64,000 nucleotides of DNA from CBDDHT01 sp965227905 (GTDB lineage Bacteria; Pseudomonadota; Alphaproteobacteria; Rhizobiales; Methyloligellaceae): the NCBI GenBank assembly GCA_965227905.1, contig OZ245780.1:5270001-5334000 (forward strand). Reading direction: 5' to 3'. The notes below the pieces were generated by a model, which made no database searches, was not told the DNA's origin, and saw nothing but the letters and a program-made list of their open reading frames with translations. A program made the position numbers and the translations under genes. How positions within the stretch are numbered: the first letter of the stretch is position 1; each line of letters opens with the position of its first letter. Below are positions 54,471-63,699 of the stretch, piece after piece.

Positions 54471-55844
54471 ATGACTGCTGCCCCGTCCGATACACCGCGC
54501 GCGGCGCATGGGCGTTTGGATCACGCCCATGTGCTGGCGATCGCCTTTCCGATCATTCTCGCGAATGTCACCACGCCGCTGATCGGCCTGGTGGATACGG
54601 CCGTACTCGGCCAGCTTGGCGACCCGCGCTATATCGGCGCCGTCGCCATCGCCGCGATGATCTTCAACGTGATCTATTGGGCCTTCGGCTTCCTGCGCAT
54701 GGGAACCACGGGACTGACCGCGCAGGCCGAGGGCAGCGGAGACCCGCACGAGGTGCTGGCGGCTCTGGGCCGTGCACTGCTCATCGCCGTCGTTGTGGGC
54801 GGCATCGTGGTCGCCCTGCAATGGCCGATCCGCGAGGCGGCATTCTGGCTCATCGAAGGGACGGAGGGCGTCGAGGACGGCGCCAAGACCTATTTCGATA
54901 TTCGCATCTGGGCGACGCCGGCGGCACTCGCCAATTATGCCCTGCTCGGATGGTTCATCGGGCGCGGCAAGGCCGGAACAGCGCTCATTCTGCAGCTCAT
55001 TCTGAACGGCACCAACGCGGCGCTCGACGCCCTGTTCGTACTGGTGCTTGATATGGCCGTTGCAGGCGTCGCGCTCGGCACGATGATCGCCGAGATCTTC
55101 GCCGTGGTCTGCGGGCTGGTACTAGCCTATCGCGTGATCCACCGTCAGGGGGACGGGCTTGCACTGGACCGCGTCTTCGACCGGGCCGCCCTCAAGCGCG
55201 TTTTCACGGTCAATGCCGACATCATGTTACGGACGCTTTGCCTGCTGCTGGCATTCAGCTGGTTTACGGCCAAGTCGGCGGAAAGCGGCGATGTGTTGCT
55301 CGCAGCGAACGCGGTTCTGCTGCAGTTCCAGATATTTGCCGCCTATTTCCTCGATGGATTCGCTTTTTCGGCAGAAACGCTCGTCGGACAGGCAGTCGGT
55401 GCCAGGCGCCGCGCTCAGTTCGAGTCCGCCGTCAAACTCTCAAGCATCTGGGCCGGAATCCTTAGCGTGATGCTTGGCGCAAGTTTCTGGTTCCTGGGCG
55501 GATATGCGATCGATTTTCTCACGGTCAATCCAGAGGTCCGGGAGGTTGCAAGAACCTATCTCATCTGGTGTGCGCTGGCGCCGCTCGCTGGCGTTGCCGC
55601 CTTCCAGCTCGACGGTATTTTCATCGGTACGACCTGGACCCGGGATATGCGCAATGCAATGGCGCTCAGCATCATCGTGTATTTCGCCGCCTGGTACGTG
55701 CTGACACCCATGTTCGCGAACCATGGCTTATGGGCATCGTTGATCGTGTTCTATCTGGTCCGAGCACTCTCACTCGCCTGGCGCTACAGGCCTCTGGTTG
55801 ATGCGACTTTTACGCCGCAAGCCTCCACGGCGCGCGCGCAATAG
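54471..55844 (+). CDS. MATE family efflux transporter, DinF-like
   Basis: A 457-residue membrane protein with 12 predicted spans. It shows LAIAFPIILANVTTPLIGLVDTAVLGQLG in the first helices, FGFLRMGTTGLTAQAEG, and in the second half YFLDGFAFSAETLVGQAVGA, the DinF-subfamily pattern. MATE proteins export cationic drugs or metabolites using Na+ or H+ gradients. The start may be ATG 54471 or TTG 54459, the latter nearer to AGGA. Substrate unknown. Confidence 0.9.
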   Translation: MTAAPSDTPRAAHGRLDHAHVLAIAFPIILANVTTPLIGLVDTAVLGQLGDPRYIGAVAIAAMIFNVIYWAFGFLRMGTTGLTAQAEGSGDPHEVLAALGRALLIAVVVGGIVVALQWPIREAAFWLIEGTEGVEDGAKTYFDIRIWATPAALANYALLGWFIGRGKAGTALILQLILNGTNAALDALFVLVLDMAVAGVALGTMIAEIFAVVCGLVLAYRVIHRQGDGLALDRVFDRAALKRVFTVNADIMLRTLCLLLAFSWFTAKSAESGDVLLAANAVLLQFQIFAAYFLDGFAFSAETLVGQAVGARRRAQFESAVKLSSIWAGILSVMLGASFWFLGGYAIDFLTVNPEVREVARTYLIWCALAPLAGVAAFQLDGIFIGTTWTRDMRNAMALSIIVYFAAWYVLTPMFANHGLWASLIVFYLVRALSLAWRYRPLVDATFTPQASTARAQ

Positions 55845-55872
55845 CACCTGCAAATACTTCGGTAGTGCCGTT

Positions 55873-56796
55873 TCACCATCGCATGGCATCTGCAGGCGCA
55901 CGCATTTGGGTGAAACGCAAGTCTCTGAAATCGGCAATACAGGTAGCGGCCTCAAAAAGGTCGGCCGATTTCACTTTGCGCCAGTTCGTGAGGCGATAAA
56001 TGCATCCATCCGCTGCAAAAAGGATGTCTCCGGTCTCCCTCGGGGCGACCCAGTCCAACCATTTTTTGCCCGCAGCAGCGGCGGCATTCGCAATCCGGTC
56101 GTAATCGTCCTTCTCGCACATCCAGGGATGCCATCCTGCAAAGACCGGCCAGTCTTTCGGGCTGGTGAGTTGATGATTGGACACGATTTTCACTGTGCTT
56201 GGGACAAGCACATTCTCCTGAGGTGTGATGCAATCGACGGCCTCGTTCAGGACGATCCTGCGTGCGCTTTCAAATGTCCCCCCGCCCGTCCAATGGCCAA
56301 AACTCGGCCAGATGGCGAGTGCCGAAAAATAAGGCGGCGTGCTCACCGCCGTCCATACCCCTTCATTCGGCCGAACGGGAGGGCGCGATTTTGGTCCCGA
56401 CTCTATGCGTTCGCGCATATAGCGCGGCATTTTTCTACGATGTTCGCCTTTGCGCGGGGATCGATTCTTCGAAGGGGCTGTTGTTGGATCATAGGTATCC
56501 CGGCCACCGCTGCTTCTCGACGGTGGAGCCGTCTCCCGCCGCCAGTGTGCGCCTGGGTGGTACTGATGCGCCCAATAGAGCAATCGGCGCCCTTGCGGAG
56601 ACAAATCCCACAGACGCACAAATCCTCGCATCCACTGCCCATGGACAAAGCTGTCTGTGCGAAGGTCCCAGTCAATGAGGTGATAATGGTGTTTGGGGCC
56701 GCGGCGGAGAATAACCGCCTTCGGCGCGTCACGCGCGAATATGACCCAAAGGCGTGTGCGATAAGGGTACGCCTGCCCGTCGTTCACCAGTCTCAC
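55873..56796 (-). CDS. Hypothetical protein, Trp- and Arg-rich
   Basis: A 307-residue frame with good coding character, no signal peptide and no family I recognise. It is rich in Trp, His and Arg, with FARDAPKAVILRRGPKHHYH near the start and HWTGGGTFESARRIVLNE in the middle; residues 85-140 are basic and low in hydrophobic residues, so this part is probably unstructured. Start codon uncertain (GTG at 56796 or 56787). It is convergent with the MATE gene and follows the small RNA pair on the same strand, whose terminator separates them. Confidence 0.6.
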   Translation of the reverse strand: MRLVNDGQAYPYRTRLWVIFARDAPKAVILRRGPKHHYHLIDWDLRTDSFVHGQWMRGFVRLWDLSPQGRRLLYWAHQYHPGAHWRRETAPPSRSSGGRDTYDPTTAPSKNRSPRKGEHRRKMPRYMRERIESGPKSRPPVRPNEGVWTAVSTPPYFSALAIWPSFGHWTGGGTFESARRIVLNEAVDCITPQENVLVPSTVKIVSNHQLTSPKDWPVFAGWHPWMCEKDDYDRIANAAAAAGKKWLDWVAPRETGDILFAADGCIYRLTNWRKVKSADLFEAATCIADFRDLRFTQMRAPADAMRW

Positions 56797-56871
56797 TCCT
56801 CAACGAATGGTCTGCCAACAGCGCCAAACATTGAGTTAGGAGGACACCCCAGTCTTTTCATCCTCAGCCAC

Positions 56872-56975
56872 AAAAGAAAAACCCGGCCATGGGGACCGGG
56901 TTTTGAGTGTTCCAAAGGGAGGAAGTCATCGAATGATTATTAGGTAACAGCGCATTCGGACGCCCGCAATGAAAA
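56872..56975 (-). ncRNA. AbcR-like small RNA, copy B
   Basis: On the minus strand the block begins with TTTTCATTGCGGG, continues to GATGACTTCCTCCCTTTGG, and ends in the intrinsic terminator ACCCGG...CCGGGTTTTTCTTTT. A second copy lies just upstream on the same strand. CTTCCTCCC is complementary to a Shine-Dalgarno sequence. The design (about 100 bases, tandem, anti-SD core, strong terminator) recalls the AbcR1/AbcR2 small RNAs of Rhizobiales that repress ABC-transporter mRNAs with Hfq. No open frame fits. The exact 5' end is unknown. Confidence 0.65.
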
Positions 56976-57060
56976 GCGACCCTCGAAGAGGCAATCTCTG
57001 CAATTGTGTTGCTGAATTGCACCAGACGTCCGGTTGGCGGTGCCGTGCGATGGATCGGTC

Positions 57061-57161
57061 AAAGAAAAACCCGGCCTGCCGGACCGGGTTAATAAGTGCC
57101 AAAAGGAGGAAGTCATCAGATAATTAAAGCTAACCAGACTATCTCGGTCCTGCAATGAAAA
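57061..57161 (-). ncRNA. AbcR-like small RNA, copy A
   Basis: The upstream copy of the tandem pair, minus strand: TTTTCATTGCAGG, then GATGACTTCCTCCTTTTGG, then a terminator stem ACCCGG/CCGGGT with a run of T (57061-57090). It matches copy B at the 5' block, at the anti-SD core and in the terminator, and differs between them. It may have its own promoter or be cut from the 3' end of the pyrD transcript, which stops 130 bases upstream on the same strand. Promoter not identified. Confidence 0.65.
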
Positions 57162-57291
57162 CCGACATTGGACCCGCGCGATTGGCGAATTGCGTTGCAA
57201 AAAGGCATCACTTTGGCTTTGGGACCGCTTCATATGGGCCACAAGGGCGCCTCTTGCTGCTCACCGAAACCAGGGAGAAGGGTCTTGCTCG

Positions 57292-58374
57292 CTACGGCTC
57301 CAGCCAGCGATCGATGTCCTGCCCGGTAAGGTCGGCAACGGATACAAGGCCTCTCGTCTTGAGCGCCGCTGTCAGGGACAGCTTCATTTCATCGATCAGC
57401 GATGGGCCGGCATAGGTGAGGCCTGTGTAGAGCTGGATCAGACTGGCACCGGCAGCGATCTTTTCCACCGCTCTTCTGCCCGAATCGACACCGCCAATAC
57501 CGATCAAGGGCACGTCTCCGCCGGTCAGGCGGTAAACCCGCGCCAGCATCCGTGTTGCACGATCGAAGAGCGGCGCGCCGGAAAGCCCCCCCGCCTCCGA
57601 CGCCAGCGGCTCATTCGCAACGGTATCGCGCGTGATCGTCGTGTTGGAAACACTTATGCCATCGACGGCGTGATGCAGGAGGCGCTCGACAATCAGCGGA
57701 AGATCCGCCTCGGCAATATCGGGGGCGAGTTTGACGACCATCGGCGGGCGGCCTCGCCCCGCATCGGCTAGCTGCTCGCGACGCACCATAAGGCGCGTTA
57801 ACAGCGTATCGAGCGCATCAGGAGCCTGTAGGTCCCGCAATTGCGCGGTGTTGGGAGATGAGATGTTGACCACGATGTAGTCGGCAACATCGCTGAAGAC
57901 ATCGAGACCGGTCTCGTAATCGCCGATACGGTCTTCGCTCTTGGCGTTTGCACCGATATTGACGCCGACGATACCCGCGGGGGGTCGTGCCTTGAGACGG
58001 GCGATTGCCGCGTTATGACCGCTATTGTTGAAGCCTAGCCGATTGATCACGGCCTCGGAGTCCGGGAGCCGGAAGATCCGTGGCTTGGGATTCCCGGACT
58101 GGGGCAGAGGCGTAATTGTTCCGACCTCGACGAAACCGAAGCCGAGCCTCAAGAGTGGATCGGGTACACGGGCATCCTTGTCGAATCCCGCTGCGATGCC
58201 GATGGGATTGGAAAAGGCGATATCCCAAAGTGTCCGCTGTAATCTTGTATCGTCGGCTTGCGCCATGCGGGGATGGAGCCCGAGTTCGAGTGCGCGCAGA
58301 CAGAGCTCGTGGGCTCGCTCCGGATCGATACATCTAAGGAGCGGCCATGCCGTGCGTGCGATCCCGCCAATCAC
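57292..58374 (-). CDS. pyrD: Dihydroorotate dehydrogenase (quinone)
   Basis: A 360-residue class 2 dihydroorotate dehydrogenase, which oxidises dihydroorotate to orotate with quinone as acceptor in pyrimidine synthesis; it is attached to the inner membrane by its N-terminal helices. Motifs are FSNPIGIAAGFDKDARVPD, VEVGTITPLPQSGNPKPR, IINR-type FNNSGHNAAI, NISSPNTAQLRDLQ with the catalytic Ser, and IGIGGVDSGRRAVEKI. The GTG start overlaps the stop of the DUF952 gene (GTGA), a pairing common in alphaproteobacteria. Confidence 0.95.
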   Translation of the reverse strand: MIGGIARTAWPLLRCIDPERAHELCLRALELGLHPRMAQADDTRLQRTLWDIAFSNPIGIAAGFDKDARVPDPLLRLGFGFVEVGTITPLPQSGNPKPRIFRLPDSEAVINRLGFNNSGHNAAIARLKARPPAGIVGVNIGANAKSEDRIGDYETGLDVFSDVADYIVVNISSPNTAQLRDLQAPDALDTLLTRLMVRREQLADAGRGRPPMVVKLAPDIAEADLPLIVERLLHHAVDGISVSNTTITRDTVANEPLASEAGGLSGAPLFDRATRMLARVYRLTGGDVPLIGIGGVDSGRRAVEKIAAGASLIQLYTGLTYAGPSLIDEMKLSLTAALKTRGLVSVADLTGQDIDRWLEP

Positions 58375-58721
58375 GTTGGAAATCCCCGCGGAAAGACATG
58401 CTTGCCATCGGGGCCGAGCGGCAATGGTTCAACCGATTGAGCCGACGACGTCGAGAGGGTTCCATAGAGATGCGGGAACAGAGCACCGCCGCGCGAAGGC
58501 TCCCATTTCAGTGCCGGTCCAAGTGCATCGGCCCGAACGGCGATCAACACAAGATTGGTCTGGCCGGCGAAGTGCTTCGCTGCCGTTTCTCGAGATTGGG
58601 ATCCGGTCGAGAAATGGATGAAGCCATCGCGCGCGTCATGGTCCGAACCGTAAAACTCTCCGCACGCTTCCGCCTCCTGCCACATCTCATGCGGGCAGAT
58701 CTTGTAGATCATGTCGTCCAT
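58371..58721 (-). CDS. DUF952 family protein
   Basis: A 116-residue cytoplasmic protein of the DUF952 family. Typical parts are MIYKICPHEMWQEAE, DGFIHFSTGSQSRETAAKHF, LVLIAVRADALG, and FPHLYGTLS. The family may be related to ADP-ribose-binding or transferase folds, but the function is unknown. The ATG at 58721 is preferred; the frame runs to 58847 without match. Translation is coupled to pyrD through a 4-base overlap. Confidence 0.88.
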   Translation of the reverse strand: MDDMIYKICPHEMWQEAEACGEFYGSDHDARDGFIHFSTGSQSRETAAKHFAGQTNLVLIAVRADALGPALKWEPSRGGALFPHLYGTLSTSSAQSVEPLPLGPDGKHVFPRGFPT

Positions 58722-58943
58722 TCGGCCGCTCTTTGCTTTGCCTCGGTTGTGCAGAGGTAGCTGTAGTGGCCCGACGCTGCAAGGATGTTGGTCAGGTTTG
58801 GTCGTGGTCGAGCGAGCGGTCGAGTTAAGTTCAATTCGCTCTCGCATTTATTGCCGGAACGGAACAGAGAGTTGAACGATTGTCGATTGCCACCGCGTTC
58901 GCAGGCGAGATCGGCCGTCCAAATCTGCGGGCGGACCCTGCTT

Positions 58944-60962
58944 TTACCTGGAGAGCCAATTGTTGAAGCGTTCTTGCAACTCGTCACGGTGATCAGCCCA
59001 CCATTCATGGTTGACGAGAATTGCGTTTCTCATGTTCTTCCGGCTGGTCGTAATATGCGGCCTCATATCGATACCAAGATCGGCGTGCCTGCCGACGAAC
59101 GGCGCTGACGAATAACGCGCCGGACCATATGCAATGTACTTGGACTGATCGGCCAAGCGCTGCGTATCCGTCGCAAACCTCACCAATTTCTTGATTTCCT
59201 CGAGATTTTTCGCGCCCTTCGGGATCACCCAGCCGTCGAGATCGAGAAACTGATAGTCCCAGAGCATGCCGATGGGCACTCCATCGTTTGCGATAGCACT
59301 GAAGAAACGGCCGTTGTACCCGGACGCGATCACCACCTTTTTGTCGGCCAGCAACTGGACCGGCTGCGCGCCTCTGGTCCACCAGGTCACATACCTCTTG
59401 ATGGTGTCGAGTTTTCTGAAAGCGCGGTTGACCCCTGCCGGGGTTTCCAGAACGTCATAGACCTTCGCCGCGGGAACACCATCGGCAATGAGGGCCCATT
59501 CAAGATTGCCTGCCGGCTCCTTCTTGAGTGCACGCCTGCCGGGAAACTTCTTCAGATCAAAGACGTCCCTGATCGACGTTGGCTTCACGCCGCCGAATGC
59601 GTCGGTGCGGAAACCGAACGTAGTCGAATAGACGATCTGCGGGATAAAGCACTCAGACAGCGAGCCCGCGATGAAATCCTTAGAGGCAGGCGTGCCATTG
59701 GGTGCAGGCGCAAGCCATTCGTCGTGTGGAATGGACAGAACCAAGCCTTCGTCACACGCCGTGATGGCGTCGGGCACAACCATATCGACGAGGCTCCAGG
59801 TCACGTTTCCCGCTTCGACCTGCGCCCGCAATTTGGCGAGACTTTCGGCAGCGGAGTCGTCATTGACGATCTTAATGGCTGGGTTCAGCCTCATATAGGG
59901 CTTGTGATAAGCCCTGAGTTGACTATCAGAATAGGCGCCGCCCCAGGATACCACCCTCAAAGTCGCCGGCTTCGATGGTCTCACCGTCGGACTGCTAGCA
60001 GGCTGTCCAGGATATCGACCGACGGCAACCTTGGTCTGGTCCAGTTTCTTCTGCCGCGCCTTTGCGAGATCGGAGTAGAAACTGTCTGGAAAGCGCTCAA
60101 TGAAGGCTGCCAGATCATCGACGTTTTTCGTGTCCTTGATGATGGTCCAGGCTTCCGCTGCCGCGCTCACCGGCACCACCGCCGAAGGCGCGCCACCACC
60201 CTTCAGATAAATCGCCTCGCCTCCCAGCGAGCCATAGGTGAAGGGCTCCTGCCGCCGTCCCGTATTAGCAAGGACGCTGTCACGCACGCGTCCGAACAGC
60301 AGCCTGATCTCCAACCCCGGCGTCTCCAGATGTTTCAGCAGCGCCGCCGTATAGGGACTGTGAGTGCCCTTGCCGTCATCAGCTGTTGTGCCTTCCTTGG
60401 CGGCATAGGCCACCAAAGTGTCGCTGCCGCGTGGGGAGACACGCGCAAGTCCCCGACCGACCGACCGCGTCGCGCCGGCCCGCACCATCTTCGCCGCAAA
60501 CGGGTTATTGCGGCAGGCATCGAGGATAACCAGCTTGAGGCCTTTGGCGCTTTCCAGCGCGCCCATGGCGGCGGGAAGCGGGATCGCCTCGAAATCGACA
60601 TCGTTTGCATGAGTTAGTTTGGCGTCTGTTGGGAGCAGAAAGTTCTGCCCTCCAACCTCGATGCCGTGGCCGGCATAAAAGATTGCCGCCACATCGGCCC
60701 CGGCGACAGCTCTTGAGAAGGCGCTCAGCGCGCGGCGTAGACCCGAATAGTCCAGGTCAACTTTCAGCGTGACGGCAAAGCCGAGCCTTTCCAGCGCCTT
60801 TGCCACAGCGCGTGCGTCATTGTCGGGATTTGGCAGCTTCGCAACCTGCTGATAGGCCCCGTTGCCGATCACCAGTGCGATGCGCTTGGCAGCGTATCCT
60901 TCGAACGAACCGCCGACGATCAGAGCGAGTGCCAGCAGCATTTGAATTGCAATTTTCGGCAA
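58944..60962 (-). CDS. Exported caspase domain fused to a PotD-like solute-binding domain
   Basis: A 672-residue protein. I chose the TTG at 60962 because GGGGAG lies 6-8 bases upstream; a TTG at 60980 is possible. Signal peptide, cleavage after SFEGYA, so periplasmic. The caspase-like domain covers about 26-260, with His99 in FYAGHGIEV and Cys150 in VILDACRNNP. A helical link (AWTIIKDTKNVDDLAAFIER) follows, then from about 333 to the end an ABC-type polyamine/spermidine-binding (PotD-like) domain opening with LRVVSWGGAYSDSQLRAYHK and ending in EELQ-like helices. No transporter genes are near. This fusion suggests a ligand-sensing protease. Confidence 0.88.
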   Translation of the reverse strand: MPKIAIQMLLALALIVGGSFEGYAAKRIALVIGNGAYQQVAKLPNPDNDARAVAKALERLGFAVTLKVDLDYSGLRRALSAFSRAVAGADVAAIFYAGHGIEVGGQNFLLPTDAKLTHANDVDFEAIPLPAAMGALESAKGLKLVILDACRNNPFAAKMVRAGATRSVGRGLARVSPRGSDTLVAYAAKEGTTADDGKGTHSPYTAALLKHLETPGLEIRLLFGRVRDSVLANTGRRQEPFTYGSLGGEAIYLKGGGAPSAVVPVSAAAEAWTIIKDTKNVDDLAAFIERFPDSFYSDLAKARQKKLDQTKVAVGRYPGQPASSPTVRPSKPATLRVVSWGGAYSDSQLRAYHKPYMRLNPAIKIVNDDSAAESLAKLRAQVEAGNVTWSLVDMVVPDAITACDEGLVLSIPHDEWLAPAPNGTPASKDFIAGSLSECFIPQIVYSTTFGFRTDAFGGVKPTSIRDVFDLKKFPGRRALKKEPAGNLEWALIADGVPAAKVYDVLETPAGVNRAFRKLDTIKRYVTWWTRGAQPVQLLADKKVVIASGYNGRFFSAIANDGVPIGMLWDYQFLDLDGWVIPKGAKNLEEIKKLVRFATDTQRLADQSKYIAYGPARYSSAPFVGRHADLGIDMRPHITTSRKNMRNAILVNHEWWADHRDELQERFNNWLSR

Positions 60963-61140
60963 TCGTCTCTCCCCGGACAAGTTCTGAACCTAGAGCAAAT
61001 TCCGACCGTACGGAGCAATTTGACCAGTTTTTCGCATCGCTGGCCAGGCACTCTGCAACGAGGAAACCGGAAGACAAACCGTTCGGGGCACAATTCACAT
61101 CACAGCTACCCTCGCGGACGCTGAAATAGGCAGCTCCCCC

Positions 61141-61172
61141 AAAAAAGAAAGGGCCCTGAAAAGGGCCCTTCG
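61141..61172 (-). terminator. Intrinsic terminator downstream of the small membrane protein gene
   Basis: On the minus strand, an 8-bp stem AAGGGCCC / GGGCCCTT is followed by TCTTTTTTT (61148 down to 61141), a good Rho-independent terminator. It begins 31 bases after the stop of the small membrane protein gene and ends before the caspase fusion gene, which therefore needs its own promoter. A second small hairpin (CCTCT/AGAGG, 61178-61193) lies in the 3' untranslated region. Confidence 0.85.
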
Positions 61173-61202
61173 CGTTGCCTCTCAAGATAGAGGTATTTTT
61201 TA

Positions 61203-61397
61203 TTATCTGGAGATAGAGAGACTTGGGGCAGCAACACCAACAGGTGAGCTGACCGAGATTGTTGCGCCAATACCGAGCGCACCCCAGATCATTGCGGCCA
61301 TAGCCACGCCGAGCCAGAAATGCTTCGGAAATGAGCGCTCCCCAGCGGGCATACGGGGGATCGCGATACCCTCCGGGGGGGTGCATGAAATTGACAT
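61203..61397 (-). CDS. Small single-span membrane protein
   Basis: A 64-residue frame starting at the ATG at 61397, behind a strong AGGAGG 8 bases upstream. The N-terminal 30 residues are polar, then SFPKHFWLGVAMAAMIWGALGIGATI forms one membrane span, and a short Ser-rich tail ends the protein. A strong terminator follows. Good ribosome site, terminator and span together make it a likely real gene with its own short transcript. No family recognised. Confidence 0.65.
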   Translation of the reverse strand: MSISCTPPEGIAIPRMPAGERSFPKHFWLGVAMAAMIWGALGIGATISVSSPVGVAAPSLSISR

Positions 61398-61864
61398 CTG
61401 CTTCGCCTCCTGCATAACGCCGGGCAGGACGTCTGAAGGCGTCTTCGGTAGTCTTATTATTATTCCCCGTCTGCTCGGCTATGACCACACTTATATCACA
61501 ATTCGGCCACGATGCCACCCTTATTTCGCCGTTCTACCGGCACTTCACCAAACTGTCATAAGGTAAAAATTGACAATAAATTATTAACGCACACTATATT
61601 GGTTAGTATACACACACGCTATAGCTCTGCTTATCTACAGAATAGCCAAGGCTTCGCGCCCCGCAGGCACAATCAAAAAAATTTCCTATTTCGATTGGAT
61701 TTTGGCCATGCCTGCGCCCGAATTCCGCCACATTCTAAAATGGGGGATGGCGATCAAAAATACATTGGCCGTATCTGGTAATTGGGGAGCGGCGTCTGCG
61801 TCGTCAAGACCTCGCCTTGGTGGATTTCCCGGCAGACTCGATTTTTCTCAACCCGGGTGACAGG
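61398..61864. promoter_or_regulatory. 467-base intergenic region between the small gene and lysK
   Basis: No gene was seen. The part 61560-61690 is strongly AT-rich compared with its surroundings. It contains TTGACA (61570-61575) and TATATT (61595-61600) on the plus strand, but the 19-base spacing is long and no plus-strand gene follows. Both neighbouring genes are on the minus strand, so the promoter of the small membrane protein gene and the end of lysK should be here. Confidence 0.4.
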
Positions 61865-63469
61865 TCATGCCGTGCCAAGCGTATCGCCGCTCAACGCCTT
61901 ATCGATCAAACCGCGGGTTTCTTCGACTCCGTAGAGCTGCACAAATCCACCGAAACGCGGCCCCTGGGATTGACCCAGCAGCACCTCGTAAAGCGCCTTG
62001 AACCAATCGCGCAGATTTTCAAATTCGTGTGCCTTGCCGACCTCATAAACGACGGTCTGGATATCCTCGCCGCTGGTCCCGCTCGCAAGCGTCCCCAAAC
62101 GCTCAGCAAGATCTTCAAGTGCGGCCCGCTCCACATCGCTTGGCGCACGAAACGCCTTGGTCGGCCGCACAAAGTCGTTGAAGTACTGGATCGCATAACC
62201 AACCAGCTTGTCCAGGAGCGGCTGCGTTTCCGGGCTTGCATCCGGCGCATAGCGGCGAATGAACCCCCAAAGGACGCTGGCATCTTCCGCGTTCGACGCA
62301 CTCACCAGATTCAGAAGAAGATTGAAACTGATCGGTAACTCCGCCGACGGCGGCGATCCGCTGTGGATATGCCACGCGGGATTGTTGAGACGCTTGTCGG
62401 CTTCTTCGGTCTCATACTTGCCCAGAAACGTGAGATAATCGTCCACCTGTCGCGGTATGACATCGAAAAAAAGCCGCTTCGCCCGCCGCGGCGCCTGATA
62501 CATGAAGAGCGCCAGACTCTCAGGACTGGCATAGGTCAGCCACTCGTCGATCGTCAGCCCATTACCGCGCGACTTCGAGATCTTCTCGCCATTCTCGTCG
62601 AGAAACAGCTCATAGGAAAAGCCTTCGGGCGGGACCGCACCGAGAATGCGCGCGATACGGCTCGACAACTTTACCGAATCGATCAGATCCTTCCCGGCCA
62701 TCTCATAATCGACGCCAAGCGCGACCCAACGCATCGCCCAGTCGGCTTTCCACTGAAGCTTGCAATCACCGCCTGTGACGGGTTGCTCGACACGCTCTCC
62801 CGTTTCCGGGTCGTCATAGGCAATCGAACCCGCCTCGGTGTCCCGTGCAACGATTGGAACTTGCAGGACGCGGCCCGTGCGGGGACAGACTGGCAGAAAC
62901 GGGCTGTAGGTCTTGCGGCGATCCGGACCGAGTGTCGGTAATATGACATCGATCACCGCGTCATAGTTCGCGAGCACCTGCAACAAAGTTTCATCGAACC
63001 GCCCAGTCTTGTAGCAATCCGTCGCTGAAACGAACTCATAGTCGAAGTCGAAAGCATCCAGAAATGCCTTCAGCCGCGCATTGTTATGCGCACCGAAACT
63101 ATCGTGCGTCCCGAAGGGGTCCGGCACCTGTGTCAGGGGTTTGTCGAGGTTGTCGGCCAGAAGTTCGGGGTTCGGGATATTGTCGGGCACCTTTCGAAGC
63201 CCGTCCATATCGTCGGAGAAGCAGACGAGGCGGGACGCCCGTCCGGTCAGGGCTGTGAAGGCATGACGGACCATGGTTGTACGCGCAACTTCGCCAAACG
63301 TACCGATATGCGGCAGACCTGAGGGGCCATAACCGGTTTCGAACAGCACGATCTCTGGCTGATTATCCAGTTTTTCCAGGCGCTTGATTAGCTTCCGCGC
63401 CTCATCGAAAGGCCAAGCCTTGCAGACCATTGCGGCCTCCAGCAACGCAGGATCCAGTTTCTCCGTCAT
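61865..63469 (-). CDS. lysK: Lysyl-tRNA synthetase, class I
   Basis: A 534-residue class I LysRS, the form used by most archaea and by alphaproteobacteria and spirochaetes, which joins lysine to tRNA-Lys in the cytoplasm. The signature HIGH is present as PHIGTFGE (53-60), and KMSKS as KISKSRGNG around residue 290. The body also shows [12 protein letters not shown] and the family's C-terminal helical domain. It is full length and divergent from the TerB gene, with 230 bases between. Confidence 0.96.
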   Translation of the reverse strand: MTEKLDPALLEAAMVCKAWPFDEARKLIKRLEKLDNQPEIVLFETGYGPSGLPHIGTFGEVARTTMVRHAFTALTGRASRLVCFSDDMDGLRKVPDNIPNPELLADNLDKPLTQVPDPFGTHDSFGAHNNARLKAFLDAFDFDYEFVSATDCYKTGRFDETLLQVLANYDAVIDVILPTLGPDRRKTYSPFLPVCPRTGRVLQVPIVARDTEAGSIAYDDPETGERVEQPVTGGDCKLQWKADWAMRWVALGVDYEMAGKDLIDSVKLSSRIARILGAVPPEGFSYELFLDENGEKISKSRGNGLTIDEWLTYASPESLALFMYQAPRRAKRLFFDVIPRQVDDYLTFLGKYETEEADKRLNNPAWHIHSGSPPSAELPISFNLLLNLVSASNAEDASVLWGFIRRYAPDASPETQPLLDKLVGYAIQYFNDFVRPTKAFRAPSDVERAALEDLAERLGTLASGTSGEDIQTVVYEVGKAHEFENLRDWFKALYEVLLGQSQGPRFGGFVQLYGVEETRGLIDKALSGDTLGTA

Positions 63470-63699
63470 TCCTTGCCCTCGACCAAAGCTCTTCGATTCG
63501 CCCGACTTGTAGCGCTCAATTCATCACAGGTCACCTAGGCGATGGGCACTAAAGCTACACATCGCCCTCCCGTCGATTTCGAAAAACGCGGCCACCAAGG
63601 CACTCGTCCGTCAGCCCTAGGGGTTGACCCCTGCGCCCCAACCTCTACATGTGGCGCTGACATTCAGGTTGCGCATACTTTCAAGGGAGGCCACAGCCC

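Noticed and set aside
56940..57242. 100-residue minus-strand open frame across the small RNA region
   Set aside because: It covers the conserved RNA blocks and a terminator, has no ribosome site that stands out, and reads as low-quality protein; the repeat structure is better explained by two small RNAs.
61570..61600. Plus-strand promoter TTGACA / TATATT
   Set aside because: Spacing is 19 bases and only antisense or spurious frames follow; kept only as a remark on the intergenic region.
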